Position numbers and translations under genes: made by a program. A DNA stretch of 64,000 nt from an uncultured Tenacibaculum sp. (GTDB taxonomy: Bacteria; Bacteroidota; Bacteroidia; Flavobacteriales; Flavobacteriaceae). The notes beneath the pieces were generated by a model, which was not told the DNA's origin, searched no databases, and saw nothing but the letters and a program-made list of their open reading frames with translations. The stretch is from the NCBI GenBank assembly GCA_947498055.1, contig CANMJA010000018.1, forward strand, positions 1 through 64,000, in the 5' to 3' direction. Below are positions 62,429 to 64,000 of this stretch, in pieces (the first letter of the stretch is position 1; each line of letters opens with the position of its first letter).

Positions 62429-63277
62429 CTAATGTTCATTTTGGGTCAGTCTGAAATCTAATGGCGAAATACCAAATAACCTTTTGAAAGACCTAGCAAA
62501 GCTTGAAGGATTAGAATATCCACACTCGTAGCAAATTTCACTTATTGATTTTTGAGAATAAATTAGTAGTTTTTTTCCTCTTTCTAGTTTCTTTTTTCTT
62601 ATATATTTAGCTGGAGAAACGTTGTATATTTTCTTGAACTTTCTTTTAAATGAAGCAAGACTATTATTTGTCATGACAGCCAAACGGTTTAAATTTAAAG
62701 GTTCATACAAGTTGGCTTTAATAATTTCTTCAAATGAAAAAGTTCTATCCGAAAATAAACTTCTTGCGATTGCATTTAAATTTGAAGATTCCTGAGTTTG
62801 TAGAAGTAATAAAACGATTTCTTTTAGTTTAACAGATAAAATATCTTCATTAAGTGCACTTTTGTAATTAAATAAGTTAGTAACATTTAAAAAGTAAGAA
62901 CTCACTAAAGCCGAGGCGTCTTGTTGAGCAATATCTTTTTTTAAGGGCTGTTCTAGTTCTTTCCAAAATTTAGGTTTTTCATAGTTGAATACTCTTTTTA
63001 GTATATCTCTATCAAAATGAATAATAATGGTACTTAAAAATCTAGTTTCTTTTTTTGAAAGTGAATTACCAACTGTTTTTCCGCATAAAGAAAGTATAAC
63101 GCTTCCTTTTTTAGCTGCAAAACCTGAATCCGTTAAAACTTGATTCTTTCCTTCGATAATATATGCAAAACAAGATCCAGTAGGTAAATCTAGTTTTTTC
63201 TCAAAGGGAAAGGATAATTGATACCATGAGAACAATGGTTTTTCAAAGAGCAGGATCTGATTAATATTATTGGTCAT
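62429..63277 (-). CDS. AraC-family transcriptional regulator
   Basis: 282 residues. An N-terminal cupin-like sensing domain (about 15-140) precedes the two-helix-turn-helix AraC domain at about 185-280: MTNNSLASFKRKFKKIYNVSPAKYIR and ISEICYECGYSNPSSFARSFKRLFGISPLDFR. The stop is 82 bp before the methyltransferase gene start, so the regulator and enzyme may be one transcription unit. The ligand is unknown. Confidence 0.87.
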   Translation of the reverse strand: MTNNINQILLFEKPLFSWYQLSFPFEKKLDLPTGSCFAYIIEGKNQVLTDSGFAAKKGSVILSLCGKTVGNSLSKKETRFLSTIIIHFDRDILKRVFNYEKPKFWKELEQPLKKDIAQQDASALVSSYFLNVTNLFNYKSALNEDILSVKLKEIVLLLLQTQESSNLNAIARSLFSDRTFSFEEIIKANLYEPLNLNRLAVMTNNSLASFKRKFKKIYNVSPAKYIRKKKLERGKKLLIYSQKSISEICYECGYSNPSSFARSFKRLFGISPLDFRLTQNEH

Positions 63278-63574
63278 ACATTCTGGTACTTAGTATCAAT
63301 GTTTTTTTCTGATTAGTTTTAATGGTTTAGTATAAGAAACGTAGAGAGATGATAAGCGATTTGTTATTCATTTTTTAACAGTTTTCCGCAATAAAATATT
63401 TTAGAGCGAGTAAAGGCAATGGTCTTGTATATGAAACCTAGCGTGTAAATGGACGCTGATTTTTCGAATTATATACAAACCAAATTTTTCATTTGAAGGC
63501 CTTTTAAATACTAATAAATCTCTCGAAGAGCTTATAATAGTGATGTTTTTCGTTGTTTCTAAACGTTTCTTTAG
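63278..63574. other. Intergenic region with long inverted repeat
   Basis: 297 bp, non-coding. It contains an imperfect inverted repeat at 63421-63481: outer arms TTGTATAT (63425-63432) and ATATACAA (63471-63478), inner arms AGCGT (63440-63444) and ACGCT (63453-63457). It lies downstream of the PD40 gene end and upstream of the AraC start. It may be a terminator-plus-operator structure or a recombination-site-like element; no integrase is seen. Confidence 0.45.
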
Positions 63575-64000
63575 TTAATTTGGTTTGAGGTTATTGATGA
63601 CTTGAGCATTAACCCAAAATATATTTGCCTCAGATTCCTCAAAATTTTTACCAATATTTATTCTGTTGAAAAAGAAATACTTTCCATCATGTGAAACCAT
63701 ACCTCGATTATCTGCATATTTTGTATTTATTTCTGGTCCCATATTAATTGCAGGTCCCCAAGATCCATCCTTCTTACGAAAACTTATGTACAAATCTGAA
63801 TTTCCGTAACCGCCTTCTCGTTCACTATCCCAGATTAAATAAGTTTCATCAGGTGCAATAAAAGGGTGCGCAGTCCATTTTCCTGTGTTTATTTCTACAC
63901 CGAATGATTTTGGTTTTTGACGTACTCCATCTTTCATTTCAGAATATCGAATGTTACCTATAGAATCTCTTTCGTCAAAAACGTAAGTTTTTAAATTAGA
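63575..64000 (-). CDS. PD40 / TolB-like protein, partial (5' end beyond window)
   Basis: 142 codons are visible and the frame stays open to the right edge, so the start lies outside. Blades: GKWTAHPFIAPDETYLIWDSE, SDLYISFRKKDGSW, DNRGMVSHDGKYFFFNR. The C-terminus ANIFWVNAQVINNLKPN matches that of the truncated copy at 60976, indicating paralogy. Such proteins are usually secreted or periplasmic and bind or sense ligands with a beta-propeller; no enzyme motif is seen. Confidence 0.75.
   Translation of the reverse strand, partial: SNLKTYVFDERDSIGNIRYSEMKDGVRQKPKSFGVEINTGKWTAHPFIAPDETYLIWDSEREGGYGNSDLYISFRKKDGSWGPAINMGPEINTKYADNRGMVSHDGKYFFFNRINIGKNFEESEANIFWVNAQVINNLKPN

Noticed and set aside
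1..64000. CRISPR arrays, tRNA/rRNA genes, transposases, integrases and plasmid or replication origins
   Set aside because: No regularly spaced short repeats, no cloverleaf or rRNA-like stretches, and no recombinase-like proteins were seen on either strand.

Overview
The window comes from a low-GC (about 30 % by eye) marine-type Flavobacteriaceae chromosome, closest in feel to Tenacibaculum or Polaribacter; the genus is an inference. The signs are: many lipoproteins and signal peptides ending in a Bacteroidota-style FSQ/NAQ or SC, a type IX secretion C-terminal sorting domain on a 1211-residue leucine-rich-repeat protein, A-rich sequence instead of Shine-Dalgarno sites, a TTTG-N20-TAAATTTG promoter ahead of the trp operon, and typical family content (M28 and DUF5117-type peptidases, a CocE hydrolase, a YgiQ radical SAM protein, an orphan TPR histidine kinase).

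Layout. 1-6.3 kb: an accessory stretch read leftward, with an outer-membrane barrel, a membrane LuxR regulator and small lone genes (a putative immunity-like protein, lipoproteins, an alpha/beta hydrolase) separated by AT-rich spacers. The spacers carry structured non-coding repeats, two copies of which lie exactly 900 bp apart, and the remnant of a ParE toxin. 6.5-10 kb: an M28 peptidase / DoxX-like / amidohydrolase operon. 10-16 kb: a TPR-AraC regulator divergent from the T9SS-secreted LRR/InlB-repeat protein, which is followed by a 54-residue and a 140-residue membrane protein. 16.4-20.8 kb: FKBP, SDR, an 11-cysteine 34-residue peptide next to a SigZ-type sigma factor, aquaporin, and an orphan double-glycine-leader peptide. 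21-27.5 kb: Crp-like regulator, YceI protein, YgiQ, an SH3 lipoprotein and a beta-helix lipoprotein.

27.5-34 kb is the most striking part. A 1504-residue polymorphic toxin has a C-terminal HNH/AHH-like nuclease domain and is followed at 2 bp by a likely immunity gene and a further small gene; a 67-residue gene is divergent from it. This block is bracketed by an approximately 80-bp direct repeat. The left copy contains the last codons of the beta-helix lipoprotein gene, which is the geometry of an integrated island with attachment-like ends, but no integrase is visible.

34-43.5 kb: DJ-1/PfpI lipoprotein, zinc metalloprotease, CocE-type hydrolase, AsnB and a GH9 glucanase. 43.5-53.9 kb: the full tryptophan operon trpE-G-D-C-F-B-A with a recognisable attenuator (leader peptide with three consecutive Trp codons, then a terminator hairpin). 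The operon is interrupted by four unrelated small genes and by copies of a dispersed, about 125-bp palindrome-ended repeat. 54-64 kb: TPR histidine kinase, DsbA/FrnE-like protein, a gene broken by one base in an A-run, a NYN/OST-HTH protein, S41 peptidase, cupin, a 5'-truncated PD40 protein, methyltransferase, AraC regulator, and a second PD40 protein that runs off the right edge.

No rRNA, tRNA, CRISPR array, transposase or integrase was seen. All functional calls rest on reading the sequence and family knowledge; no database search was run.
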